From Pseudomonas sichuanensis (lineage in GTDB: Bacteria > Pseudomonadota > Gammaproteobacteria > Pseudomonadales > Pseudomonadaceae): a stretch of DNA of 64,000 nt. The notes below the pieces were generated by a model. That model worked only from the letters and a program-made list of their open reading frames with translations, had not been told where the DNA came from and ran no database searches. Of the stretch, positions 37,645-46,034 are shown piece after piece. Every line of letters starts with the position of its first letter. Position 1 is the stretch's first letter. The DNA lies in NCBI RefSeq assembly GCF_003231305.1, contig NZ_QKVM01000014.1:1-64000 (forward strand). Reading direction: 5' to 3'. A program made the translations under genes and the position numbers.

Positions 37645-38775
37645 ATGACCAGCCAAGCCGCCATTCTCGACGCCCACTACATGGCCCGGGCCGTGGAACT
37701 GGCCCGCAAGGGCCTCTACACCACCCACCCCAACCCACGCGTAGGCTGCGTGATCGTGCGCGATGGCGAGGTGGTCGGCGAAGGCTGGCACGTGCGCGCC
37801 GGCGAGCCCCATGCCGAAGTCCACGCCCTGCGCCAGGCCGGCGAGCGCGCCCGTGGCGCCTGTGCCTACGTCACCCTCGAGCCTTGCAGCCACCATGGTC
37901 GCACGCCGCCGTGCGCCGAGGCGCTGGTCAAGGCCGGCGTGGCGCGGGTGGTGGCGGCCATGCAGGACCCCAACCCGCAAGTGGCCGGCAATGGCCTGCG
38001 CCGCCTGCAGGAAGCCGGGATCGAAGTGGCCAGTGGCGTGCTCGAAGCCGAAGCCCGTGCCCTCAACCCTGGTTTCCTCAAGCGCATGGAGCACGGCCTG
38101 CCGTTCGTTCGCGCCAAGCTGGCGATGAGCCTGGACGGCCGCACCGCCATGGCCAGCGGCGAAAGCCAGTGGATCACCGGCCCCGCCGCCCGCTCGGCGG
38201 TGCAGCGCCTGCGCGCTCGCTCCAGCGTGGTGCTGACCAGCGCCGCCAGTGTGCTGCAGGACAAGGCGCGGATGACCGTGCGCGCCGAACAGCTGGGCCT
38301 GGACGCCGAGCTCACGGCCCTGGCCTTGTCGCGCCCACCCTTGCGGGTATTGATCGACGGCCGCCTGCGCCTGCCACTGGACGCGCCCTTCTTCCAGGCC
38401 GGCCCGGCGCTGGTGGTCACCGCCGCCGGTGAAGATCCGCGCTATGCCGCCGCTGGCCACGAATTGATCAACCTGCCTGGCAGCGCTGGCCAGGTCGACC
38501 TGCCGGCGCTGCTGCGCACCCTGGCCGGGCGCGGCGTCAACGAAATCCTGCTGGAGGCCGGTGCCGGCCTGGTCGGTGCCTTTGCCCGCCAGGGCCTGGT
38601 CGACGAGTTCCAGCTGTTCGTCGCCGGCACCTTCCTCGGCTCCGCTGCCCGCCCGCTGCTGGACTGGCCGCTGGCGCAGATGAGCGAGGCGCCGCGGCTG
38701 AAGATCACCGAAATGCGCGCAGTCGGCGATGACTGGCGAGTCACTGCCATCCCCCTGCCGGCCCCCGGCGTATAA
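37645..38775 (+). CDS. ribD: Riboflavin deaminase/reductase RibD
   Basis: A 376-residue bifunctional enzyme for steps two and three of riboflavin synthesis. The N-terminal deaminase has HAEVHAL and PCSHHGRTPPC (zinc site); the C-terminal reductase begins around residue 150 (AKLAMSLDGRTA) with GGGPAL-type NADPH region replaced by LLEAGAGLVGAF. ATG 37645 is two bases after nrdR. It is the first of the clustered rib genes. Confidence 0.96.
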   Translation: MTSQAAILDAHYMARAVELARKGLYTTHPNPRVGCVIVRDGEVVGEGWHVRAGEPHAEVHALRQAGERARGACAYVTLEPCSHHGRTPPCAEALVKAGVARVVAAMQDPNPQVAGNGLRRLQEAGIEVASGVLEAEARALNPGFLKRMEHGLPFVRAKLAMSLDGRTAMASGESQWITGPAARSAVQRLRARSSVVLTSAASVLQDKARMTVRAEQLGLDAELTALALSRPPLRVLIDGRLRLPLDAPFFQAGPALVVTAAGEDPRYAAAGHELINLPGSAGQVDLPALLRTLAGRGVNEILLEAGAGLVGAFARQGLVDEFQLFVAGTFLGSAARPLLDWPLAQMSEAPRLKITEMRAVGDDWRVTAIPLPAPGV

Positions 38776-38817
38776 TGCCGGGCTTGCCCCGCGCAGCCTG
38801 TCTTTGAGGAGAACAGC

Positions 38818-39483
38818 ATGTTCACCGGCATCATCGAATCCATCGGCACCATCCGCAGCATGACCCCCAAGGGCGGTGACGTGCGCGTTTATGTAGAAAC
38901 CGGCAAGCTCGACCTGGGCGACGTCAAGCTCGGCGACAGCATCGCCGTCAACGGCGTGTGCCTGACCGCCGTCGAGCTGCCCGGCGACGGCTTCTGGGCC
39001 GACGTCAGCGTCGAGACCCTCAAGCGCACCGCCATGGTCGATTTGAAGACCGGCAGCCGGGTCAACCTGGAAAAGGCCCTGACGCCCACCACCCGCCTGG
39101 GCGGCCACCTGGTCAGCGGCCACGTCGACGGCGTCGGCGAGATCGTCTCGCGGGCCGATAACGCCCGCGCCATCCAGTTCCGCGTGCGCGCACCCAAGGA
39201 ACTGGCCAAGTACATCGCCCACAAGGGCTCGATCACCGTCGACGGCACCAGCCTGACGGTCAACGAAGTCGATGGCGCCGAGTTCGAGCTGACCATCGTC
39301 CCGCACACCCTGTCCGAAACCATCATGGCCGACTACCGCGCAGGGCGTCGGGTGAACCTTGAGGTCGACCTGCTGGCCCGTTACCTGGAGCGTCTGCTGC
39401 TGGGCGACAAGGCCGCCGAGCCGAGCAAGGGCAGTGGCATTACCGAAAGCTTCCTGGCCGCCAACGGCTTCTTGAAATCCTGA
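38818..39483 (+). CDS. ribE: Riboflavin synthase alpha subunit
   Basis: A 221-residue enzyme with two tandem lumazine-binding domains: MFTGIIESIG and, in the second half, KGSITVDGTSLTVNEV. Both halves carry the repeated G-x-S-[IL]-x-V-[ND]-G motif. It dismutates two lumazines to riboflavin. GAGGAG precedes the ATG. The gene is called ribC in some Pseudomonas annotations. Confidence 0.95.
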   Translation: MFTGIIESIGTIRSMTPKGGDVRVYVETGKLDLGDVKLGDSIAVNGVCLTAVELPGDGFWADVSVETLKRTAMVDLKTGSRVNLEKALTPTTRLGGHLVSGHVDGVGEIVSRADNARAIQFRVRAPKELAKYIAHKGSITVDGTSLTVNEVDGAEFELTIVPHTLSETIMADYRAGRRVNLEVDLLARYLERLLLGDKAAEPSKGSGITESFLAANGFLKS

Positions 39484-39501
39484 TTGAGAAGGGGGTGCCG
39501 C

Positions 39502-40593
39502 GTGGCGCTCAACAGCATCGAAGAACTGGTAGAAGACATCCGCCAGGGCAAAATGGTCATCCTCATGGATGACGAAGACCGCGAGAACGAAGGCGACATC
39601 ATCATGGCGGCCGAATGCTGCCTGCCTGAGCACATCAACTTCATGGCCAAGCACGCCCGTGGCCTGATCTGCATGCCGATGACCCGCGAGCGCTGCGAAA
39701 CCCTGAAGCTGCCGCTGATGGCGCCGCGCAACGGTTCCGGTTTCGGCACCAAGTTCACCGTGTCGATCGAGGCCGCCGAGGGTGTCACCACCGGCATCTC
39801 CGCCGCCGACCGCGCGCGCACTGTGCAGGCCGCCGCCGCCAAGGACGCCAAGGCCGAAGACATCGTCAGCCCTGGCCACATCTTCCCGCTGATGGCCCAG
39901 CCCGGTGGCACCCTGGCCCGCGCCGGCCACACCGAAGCCGCCTGCGACCTGGCGCGCATGGCCGGTTTCGAGCCGAGCGGGGTGATCTGTGAAGTGATGA
40001 ACGACGACGGCACCATGTCGCGCCGCGCCGAGCTGGAAGTGTTCGCCGCCGAGCACGGCCTGAAGATCGGCACCATTGCCGACCTGATCCACTACCGCAT
40101 GATCCACGAGCGCACCGTGCAGCGGGTTTCCGAGCAGCCGATCGAGAGCGAACTGGGTGAATTCAACCTGGTCACCTACCGTGACGCGGTGGAAGGCGAC
40201 GTGCACATGGCCCTCACCCTCGGCAAGATCTGCGCCGAAGAGCCGACCCTGGTGCGGGTGCACAACATGGACCCGCTGCGCGACCTGTTGATGGTCAAGC
40301 AGCCTGGCCGCTGGAGCCTGCGCGCGGCCATGGCCGCCGTGGCCGAAGCCGGCAGCGGCGTGGTGCTGCTGCTGGGCCACCCGCTGGACGGCGACGTGCT
40401 GCTGGCGCACATCCGCGAAAGCGCGGGCGATGCGCAACCCAAGGCACCGACCACCTACAGCACGGTTGGCGCCGGCTCGCAGATCCTGCGCGACCTCGGT
40501 GTGCGCAAGATGCGCCTGATGAGTTCGCCAATGAAGTTCAATGCGATATCCGGATTCGATCTGGAAGTTGTAGAATACGTGCCCTCCGAGTGA
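39502..40593 (+). CDS. ribBA: RibBA: DHBP synthase with degenerate GTP cyclohydrolase II half
   Basis: A 363-residue fusion. The N-terminal DHBP synthase keeps [12 protein letters not shown], the key RAGHTEA region and the acidic site. The C-terminal half resembles GTP cyclohydrolase II ([18 protein letters not shown]) but has lost the three zinc cysteines: [20 protein letters not shown] of RibA corresponds here to [20 protein letters not shown]. So only the first activity is expected, and a separate ribA exists at 44189. GTG 39502 follows AAGGGGGT and is preferred over the open-frame start at 39484. Confidence 0.93.
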   Translation: MALNSIEELVEDIRQGKMVILMDDEDRENEGDIIMAAECCLPEHINFMAKHARGLICMPMTRERCETLKLPLMAPRNGSGFGTKFTVSIEAAEGVTTGISAADRARTVQAAAAKDAKAEDIVSPGHIFPLMAQPGGTLARAGHTEAACDLARMAGFEPSGVICEVMNDDGTMSRRAELEVFAAEHGLKIGTIADLIHYRMIHERTVQRVSEQPIESELGEFNLVTYRDAVEGDVHMALTLGKICAEEPTLVRVHNMDPLRDLLMVKQPGRWSLRAAMAAVAEAGSGVVLLLGHPLDGDVLLAHIRESAGDAQPKAPTTYSTVGAGSQILRDLGVRKMRLMSSPMKFNAISGFDLEVVEYVPSE

Positions 40594-40637
40594 CTTGAGG
40601 CGGCTTGATCGCCTTGCAACTCGAGTCAAAACCCTCC

Positions 40638-40661
40638 CGAGGCCGCCACAGCGCGGCCTCG
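40638..40661 (+). other. Hairpin between ribBA and ribH
   Basis: Nine-pair stem CGAGGCCGC/GCGGCCTCG with a six-base loop, 24 bp before the ribH start. There is no T-run, so it may be an RNA processing or stability element, not a full terminator. Confidence 0.45.
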
Positions 40662-40684
40662 CTCTTGAAGATGAGAACTCAAGA

Positions 40685-41161
40685 ATGACCCTGAAGACCA
40701 TCGAAGGTACCTTCATCGCCCCCAAAGGTCGCTATGCTTTGGTGGTTGGCCGCTTCAACAGCTTCGTCGTCGAAAGCCTGGTAAGCGGTGCAGTCGATGC
40801 CCTGGTACGCCACGGCGTCAGCGAAAGCGACATCACCATCATCCGTGCCCCGGGCGCGTTCGAAATCCCGCTGGTGGCACAGAAAGTCGCCCAGCAAGGC
40901 AACTACGACGCGATCATCGCCCTGGGCGCCGTGATCCGTGGCGGTACCCCGCACTTCGAATACGTGGCGGGCGAGTGCACCAAGGGCCTGGCCCAGGTGT
41001 CCATGGAGTTCGGTGTTCCGGTGGCCTTCGGCGTGCTGACCGTCGACTCCATCGAACAGGCCATCGAGCGTTCCGGCACCAAGGCCGGCAACAAAGGTGC
41101 TGAAGCTGCCCTGTCCGCTCTGGAAATGGTCAGCCTGCTGGCGCAGTTGGAGGCCAAGTGA
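40685..41161 (+). CDS. ribH: 6,7-dimethyl-8-ribityllumazine synthase
   Basis: A 158-residue enzyme joining DHBP and the ribityl pyrimidine. Conserved segments: [28 protein letters not shown] and [17 protein letters not shown] (catalytic His in PHFE). ATG 40685 is the family start; the open frame extends upstream without a site. It is followed by nusB with a four-base overlap (GTGA). Confidence 0.96.
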   Translation: MTLKTIEGTFIAPKGRYALVVGRFNSFVVESLVSGAVDALVRHGVSESDITIIRAPGAFEIPLVAQKVAQQGNYDAIIALGAVIRGGTPHFEYVAGECTKGLAQVSMEFGVPVAFGVLTVDSIEQAIERSGTKAGNKGAEAALSALEMVSLLAQLEAK

Positions 41162-41658
41162 TTAGCGACGAAAGCGATCGTTTCAACCCGCGCGATCCGA
41201 AACCTGCGGATGCCGGCAAGCCCTCGAAAAGCGCCAAGCGTCGCGAAGCCCGCAAGCTCGCCACCCAGGCCCTTTACCAGTGGCACATGGCCAAGCATTC
41301 GCTGAACGAGGTCGAAGCGCAGTTCCGGGTCGACAACGATTTCACCGATATCGACGGCGCCTACTTCCGCGAGATCCTGCACGGGGTCCCGGCGAAGAAG
41401 AGCGAAATCGACGAAGCGCTCAAGCCGTGCCTGGACACCCCGCTCGAAGAGCTCGACCCGGTCGAACTGGCGGTTCTGCGCCTGTCCACCTGGGAGCTGA
41501 TCATGCGCGCCGACGTACCGTACCGCGTGGTGATCAACGAAGGTGTGGAACTGGCGAAAGTGTTCGGCGCCACCGACGGCCACAAGTTCGTCAACGGCGT
41601 GCTGGACAAACTGGCTCCGCGTCTGCGTGAGGCGGAAGTCAAGGCGAACAAGCGCTGA
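41158..41658 (+). CDS. nusB: Transcription antitermination factor NusB
   Basis: A 166-residue RNA-binding factor for rRNA antitermination. Helical repeat with [18 protein letters not shown] near the start and [15 protein letters not shown] near the end, as in E. coli NusB but with an N-terminal extension ([17 protein letters not shown]). GTG 41158 overlaps the ribH stop. Confidence 0.95.
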   Translation: MISDESDRFNPRDPKPADAGKPSKSAKRREARKLATQALYQWHMAKHSLNEVEAQFRVDNDFTDIDGAYFREILHGVPAKKSEIDEALKPCLDTPLEELDPVELAVLRLSTWELIMRADVPYRVVINEGVELAKVFGATDGHKFVNGVLDKLAPRLREAEVKANKR

Positions 41659-41675
41659 GTGCGCGCCTGCCAGCC

Positions 41676-42632
41676 ATGGGTGAGTTCGAGCTGATCAGCC
41701 ATTACTTCGCCGCCGCGCCCTGTGCGCAGGGCGGCGAAGGCGTGGCCCTGGGCATCGGCGACGACTGCGCCCTGCTGGACATTCCCGCCGGCGAGCAGCT
41801 GGCGATCTCCACCGATACCCTCGTGGCCGGTGTGCATTTCCCCGCAGTCTGCGACCCCTTGCTGCTCGGCCAGCGTTCGCTGGCCGTGGCGGTCAGCGAC
41901 CTGGCGGCCATGGGCGCCACGGCGATCGGCTTCACCCTCGCACTCACCTTGCCCCAGGTCGGCCCCGACTGGCTCGAAGGCTTCGCCGACGGCCTCGGGC
42001 GCATGGCCCGGCGCTGTGGCATCAGCCTGATCGGCGGCGACACCACCCGTGGCCCGTTGAGCATCACCGTGACCGTGTTCGGCCGGGTGCCGGCCGGCCA
42101 GGCGCTGCGCCGCAGTGGCGCGCGCCCGGGCGACCTGCTGTGTGTCGGCGGTGATCTGGGCAATGGGGCCGGGGCGCTGCCGTTGGTGCTGGGCGAGCGC
42201 GAGGCCACCGACGAGGTGGCTGGGCCGTTGCTTGAGCACTATTGGTCGCCGCTGCCGCAACTGCGGCTTGGCGAGCGGTTGCGTGGCCTGGCCACGTCGG
42301 CGCTGGATATCTCCGACGGCCTGCTGGCCGATTGCGGGCACATCGCCAAGGCGTCCGGCGTGGCATTGCAGGTGAACCTGGCGCAGGTGCCAGTGTCTCC
42401 CGCTTTGCAGGCCTTGCTCGGCCATGAGGGGGCGCTGCACGCGGCGCTCACCGGTGGCGACGACTACGTGCTGGCGTTCACCGTGCCCGAGGCGGCCCTG
42501 GCGACCCTGGGCGCCGGCGTGCACGTGATCGGCCATGTGCTGGAAGGCCAGGGCGTGACCCTGCGCGACCCGCAGGGCCGGGACATCACCCCGCAACAGC
42601 GGGGCTATCAACATTTCAGGGAGACACCGTGA
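41676..42632 (+). CDS. thiL: Thiamine-monophosphate kinase
   Basis: A 318-residue kinase making thiamine diphosphate from ThMP. Family marks: MGEFELISHYF, GIGDDCALLD, ISTDTLVAGVHFP, VSDLAAMGATAIGF, GGDTTRGP, ALDISDGLLAD and GGDDYVLAF. Co-localisation with nusB and pgpA is standard. GTGA overlap with pgpA. Confidence 0.97.
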   Translation: MGEFELISHYFAAAPCAQGGEGVALGIGDDCALLDIPAGEQLAISTDTLVAGVHFPAVCDPLLLGQRSLAVAVSDLAAMGATAIGFTLALTLPQVGPDWLEGFADGLGRMARRCGISLIGGDTTRGPLSITVTVFGRVPAGQALRRSGARPGDLLCVGGDLGNGAGALPLVLGEREATDEVAGPLLEHYWSPLPQLRLGERLRGLATSALDISDGLLADCGHIAKASGVALQVNLAQVPVSPALQALLGHEGALHAALTGGDDYVLAFTVPEAALATLGAGVHVIGHVLEGQGVTLRDPQGRDITPQQRGYQHFRETP

Positions 42633-43132
42633 CCGACCACCCCAATCAGGTGCCTGCGGAGTTCGTTCCGCCTTCGGTCTGGCGCAACCCGTGGCACTTC
42701 ATCGCCTTCGGCTTCGGCTCCGGCACCTTGCCCAAGGCCCCCGGGACCTGGGGCTCGCTGGTGGCGCTGCCGTTCATTCCGCTGTGGCAGATGCTGCCCG
42801 ACTGGGGCTACTGGCTGCTGCTGGGCATCAGCATGCTGTTCGGTGTGTGGTTGTGCGGCAAGGTGGCCAATGACTTGCGCGTCCACGATCATGAAGGCAT
42901 TGTCTGGGACGAAATCGTCGGCATGTGGATCACCCTGTGGCTGGTGCCGGAAGGCTGGCAGTGGCTGCTCGCAGGGTTCCTGATGTTCCGCTTCTTCGAC
43001 ATTCTCAAGCCGTGGCCGATCCGCTGGGTCGACCGGCATGTGCATGGCGGGTTCGGGATCATGCTCGACGATATTCTGGCCGGCGTGTTTGCCTGGCTGG
43101 GCATGCAGGTTCTGGTGTGGGCGGTGGCCTGA
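42629..43132 (+). CDS. pgpA: Phosphatidylglycerophosphatase A
   Basis: A 167-residue membrane phosphatase that makes phosphatidylglycerol. FGSGTLPKAPGTWGSLVALP near residue 30 is the family signature, with VWDEIVGMWITL (metal-binding Asp-Glu) around residue 95 and a C-terminal helix set. GTG 42629 overlaps the thiL stop. Confidence 0.94.
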   Translation: MTDHPNQVPAEFVPPSVWRNPWHFIAFGFGSGTLPKAPGTWGSLVALPFIPLWQMLPDWGYWLLLGISMLFGVWLCGKVANDLRVHDHEGIVWDEIVGMWITLWLVPEGWQWLLAGFLMFRFFDILKPWPIRWVDRHVHGGFGIMLDDILAGVFAWLGMQVLVWAVA

Positions 43133-43149
43133 AACACAGGAGTGTGGTG

Positions 43150-43890
43150 ATGGGCGTTAGGACTGTTGTACTGGCATTGATGCTGCTCGTCGCCCCGGCC
43201 GTCATGGCCCGCGAGACAACCGCGCAGGTGCGCCTGGTCAGCGAGGAATGGCTCGACTACACCAACGCAGACGGCAGTGGGGTGGCCTGGGACGTGCTGC
43301 GCAAGGTGTTCGAGCCGGCAGGGGTCAAGGTCGTCACCCAAAGCGCGCCGTACAGCCGTGCAGTCGGCCTGGTCAGGCGTGGCGAGGCCGATGCCTGGGT
43401 AGGTTCGTACAAGGAAGAGAACGACGACAACCTCTACCCGCGCTGGCACTTCGACATGGACCACATCTACGCCCTGGGCCTGGCCGGCAAGGCACCGCCC
43501 ACGCCCGAAAACGTCGGCCAGTATCGCCTGGCCTGGGTGCGCGGCTATGACTACGCCAGCTACCTGCCCAACGTGCACAACTTCCGTGAGGTCCAGCGCC
43601 GCGAGGGCATCCTGCCGATGCTCGAGCATGACCGGGTGGACTTCTACATCGATGCGCAGACCGAAGTCGACTTCGTGCTTGGGCAGTCGCCACACCCCGA
43701 GCGTTTTCGCAGCACCCACGTCGCCGAGCTGCCGCTGTACCTGGCCTTTACCCGTAGCGAGCAGGGCAAGGCCCTGAGTGCGCTGTTCGACAAGCGCATG
43801 GCCGAGCTGGTGCGCAGCGGTGAGTTGAAGCCGATCTTCGAGCGCTGGAAGCAGCCGTATCCGTTCACCGCCGACAGCCAGCCCCATTAA
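43150..43890 (+). CDS. Periplasmic solute-binding-like protein (SBP family 3 type)
   Basis: A 246-residue secreted protein: signal MGVRTVVLALMLLVAPAVMA, then a two-lobe binding fold (VRLVSEEWLDYTNADGSGVA; APYSRAVGLVRRGEADAWVG; VDFYIDAQTEVDFVLG). It resembles polar amino acid-binding proteins, but no permease or ATPase gene is near, so it may serve as a sensor or shared receptor. GAAACACAGGAG precedes ATG 43150. Confidence 0.82.
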   Translation: MGVRTVVLALMLLVAPAVMARETTAQVRLVSEEWLDYTNADGSGVAWDVLRKVFEPAGVKVVTQSAPYSRAVGLVRRGEADAWVGSYKEENDDNLYPRWHFDMDHIYALGLAGKAPPTPENVGQYRLAWVRGYDYASYLPNVHNFREVQRREGILPMLEHDRVDFYIDAQTEVDFVLGQSPHPERFRSTHVAELPLYLAFTRSEQGKALSALFDKRMAELVRSGELKPIFERWKQPYPFTADSQPH

Positions 43891-43924
43891 GGGCGGCTGG
43901 TGGTTTCCACTGCTGGCGCTGATC

Positions 43925-44011
43925 CTGTGGGAGCGGCTTTAGCCGCGAACACCGGCGAAGCCGGTGCCATCCACTGTGTTGCCTGCTTCGCGGCTAAAGC
44001 CGCTCCCACAG
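43925..44011. repeat. REP pair, inverted (TTTAGCCGC type)
   Basis: Inverted cores, 43925-43949 and 43987-44011, GTGGGAGCGGCTTTAGCCGC type. The remaining bases to 44188 hold no gene; they carry the ribA leader. Confidence 0.88.
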
Positions 44012-44188
44012 GGTTCGCGCCAGCGTCCTGACAATCAGCAGGGCAGTTGTTCCCAGGTGCATGCAGCGCGCGCTCCCCATAAGCATCGAACTTTTCGATC
44101 TTAAGCGGCGATATTCAGCCTGCGCACCCGCGCCGGGCTGCTGATACAATCGGCCCAACTGAAATTTCCTACTTCCCAGGAGCACAAC

Positions 44189-44806
44189 GTGCCCGTCGTC
44201 TTTGTCGCCGCTTGCAAACTCCCGACCCCCTACGCGATTTTCACCATGCATGGTTTCCTCGACGAAGCCACCGGCCGTGAGCATGTGGTGCTCAGCCTGG
44301 GTGACATTGCCGACGGCGAGCCGGTGTTGGGGCGGCTGCACTCCGAGTGCCTGACCGGCGATGCGCTGTTCAGCCAGCGTTGCGACTGCGGCTCCCAGCT
44401 GGACGCCGCGCTGCAGGCCATCGCCCGCGAAGGCCGTGGCGTGCTGCTGTACCTGCGCCAGGAAGGCCGTGGCATCGGCCTGTTGAACAAGATCCGCGCC
44501 TACGAGCTGCAGGACGGCGGCGCCGACACCGTCGAGGCCAACGAGCGCCTGGGCTTCGCCGCCGACCAGCGTGACTACGCCATGTGCCTGCCGATGCTCG
44601 AGCACCTGGGCGTCAGCGCGCTGCGCTTGATGACCAACAACCCGCGCAAGGTCAAAGCCCTGACCGACATGCAGATCAAGGTCGCCGAACGCGTGCCGCT
44701 GCACACTGGCCACAACCCGCACAACCGCCTGTACCTGGCCACCAAGGCCGACAAGCTGGGCCACATGATGGGCAACAAGCACCAGGGCGAGGTGCCGCAG
44801 GCGTGA
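44189..44806 (+). CDS. ribA: GTP cyclohydrolase II
   Basis: A 205-residue enzyme for the first committed step of riboflavin synthesis. The zinc site is complete: [20 protein letters not shown] (three Cys), with the GTP loop [15 protein letters not shown] 44189 follows CCAGGAG. It compensates for the degenerate half of RibBA. It overlaps the next gene by four bases. Confidence 0.96.
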   Translation: MPVVFVAACKLPTPYAIFTMHGFLDEATGREHVVLSLGDIADGEPVLGRLHSECLTGDALFSQRCDCGSQLDAALQAIAREGRGVLLYLRQEGRGIGLLNKIRAYELQDGGADTVEANERLGFAADQRDYAMCLPMLEHLGVSALRLMTNNPRKVKALTDMQIKVAERVPLHTGHNPHNRLYLATKADKLGHMMGNKHQGEVPQA

Positions 44807-45222
44807 CCCGTGGCGAAGTGAAGCGGCGCCTGGCGCTGGCCTGGTGGCAGTACCTGGCGGTCGGCCTGGTGCCGTTGCCGGTGATGGCCTGGGCTTTCGG
44901 TGGCGGCGAGCCGCTGATCCCGGTGCTGGCCATGCCGCTGTTCATCGCAGGCGCCGCGACCATGTTCCTCAGCCTGCCGCGCTTCGGCGCCTACAAGCGC
45001 ACGCTGATCGCCACCGACAAGGTTCTCGGCAGTGCCGAGGAGCCGGCTGCCTGGATCGAGCTGGCGCGGGTGCGGCGCCTGGCCATGCTGTATGCCTGTT
45101 TCCCGGCCTGGGTCGCCGCCCTGTCGGTGCTGGTCGGGCTGGAAGCGGTGCCGCAGATCCTCCTGGCGATTTCCACCGTGGTGCTGTTGTACCTCTACCG
45201 CATTCCGCGCCAGCTCGGCTGA
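44803..45222 (+). CDS. Small membrane protein of the ribA-btuF operon
   Basis: A 139-residue protein with four hydrophobic helices ([62 protein letters not shown]-like [16 protein letters not shown]). GTG 44803 overlaps the ribA stop, and its own stop touches the btuF start, so it is co-translated. No family recognised; it is conserved at this place in pseudomonads, as I recall. Confidence 0.75.
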   Translation: MTRGEVKRRLALAWWQYLAVGLVPLPVMAWAFGGGEPLIPVLAMPLFIAGAATMFLSLPRFGAYKRTLIATDKVLGSAEEPAAWIELARVRRLAMLYACFPAWVAALSVLVGLEAVPQILLAISTVVLLYLYRIPRQLG

Positions 45223-46034
45223 TGCGGGCGCTGCTCGTCCTGCTTGCACTGCTGAGCTTCGGCGCCTGGGCCGAGGCTGCGCCGCGGGTGGTCAGCCTGG
45301 CGCCTTCGATGACCGAGATTGTTGTCGAGTTGCAGGCACAGGACTTGCTGGTCGGCCTGCTCGATGGCGGTGAACGCCCGGCATCGCTGCAGGATCTGCC
45401 CTCGGTGGGGCGCCATGGGCAACTGGACATGGAGCGGCTGCTCAGCCTGAAACCCGACCTGCTGCTGCTCTGGCCCGGCAGCGTGGCGCCTGCCCAGCGC
45501 GACCAACTGCGGCGCCTGGGCATCGCCACCTTCAGCGCCGAGCCCGGCGACCTCGACCAGTTGATCACTCAGATCGAAGCCATCGCCCAGCGCCTGGGGC
45601 GCGACGAGCAGGGGCGCGTGTATGCGGCCAGCCTGCGTGAACGGCTGCACGGGCTGCGCGAGCGCTACCGGCGCGAGACGCCGTTGCGGGTGTTCTACCA
45701 GGTGTGGGACAAGCCGCTGTACACCCTGGGCGGGCGGCAGGTGGTCAGTGATGCGTTGCGGGTCTGCGGGGCGCGCAATGTGTTCGATGACCTGCCGCAA
45801 CCGGCGCCACAGGTCAGCGTGGAAGCGGTGCTGCTGCGTGACCCGCAGGTGATCCTCGCGGGCGCCCCGGCGCAACTGGCCAGCTGGCGCAGCTGGTCGA
45901 AACTGAGCGCCGTGGCTGCTGGGCACCTGCTGGTGGTACCGGACAAGGGCCTGGAGCGGCCCAGTGGGCAGATGATCGAGGCCACGGCACGCTTGTGTGC
46001 CTTGCTGGACGCTACAGCGCCGGGGTCCAGGTGA
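45222..46034 (+). CDS. btuF: Cobalamin-binding periplasmic protein BtuF-like
   Basis: A 270-residue secreted protein: signal [19 protein letters not shown], then a PBP-III fold (PRVVSLAPSMTEIVVELQAQ; LDMERLLSLKPDLLLLWPGS; VFYQVWDKPLYTLGGRQVVS). It binds vitamin B12 for an inner membrane importer that is not in the window. It converges with btuB, overlapping it by 23 bp, which supports the B12 assignment. Confidence 0.86.
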   Translation: MRALLVLLALLSFGAWAEAAPRVVSLAPSMTEIVVELQAQDLLVGLLDGGERPASLQDLPSVGRHGQLDMERLLSLKPDLLLLWPGSVAPAQRDQLRRLGIATFSAEPGDLDQLITQIEAIAQRLGRDEQGRVYAASLRERLHGLRERYRRETPLRVFYQVWDKPLYTLGGRQVVSDALRVCGARNVFDDLPQPAPQVSVEAVLLRDPQVILAGAPAQLASWRSWSKLSAVAAGHLLVVPDKGLERPSGQMIEATARLCALLDATAPGSR

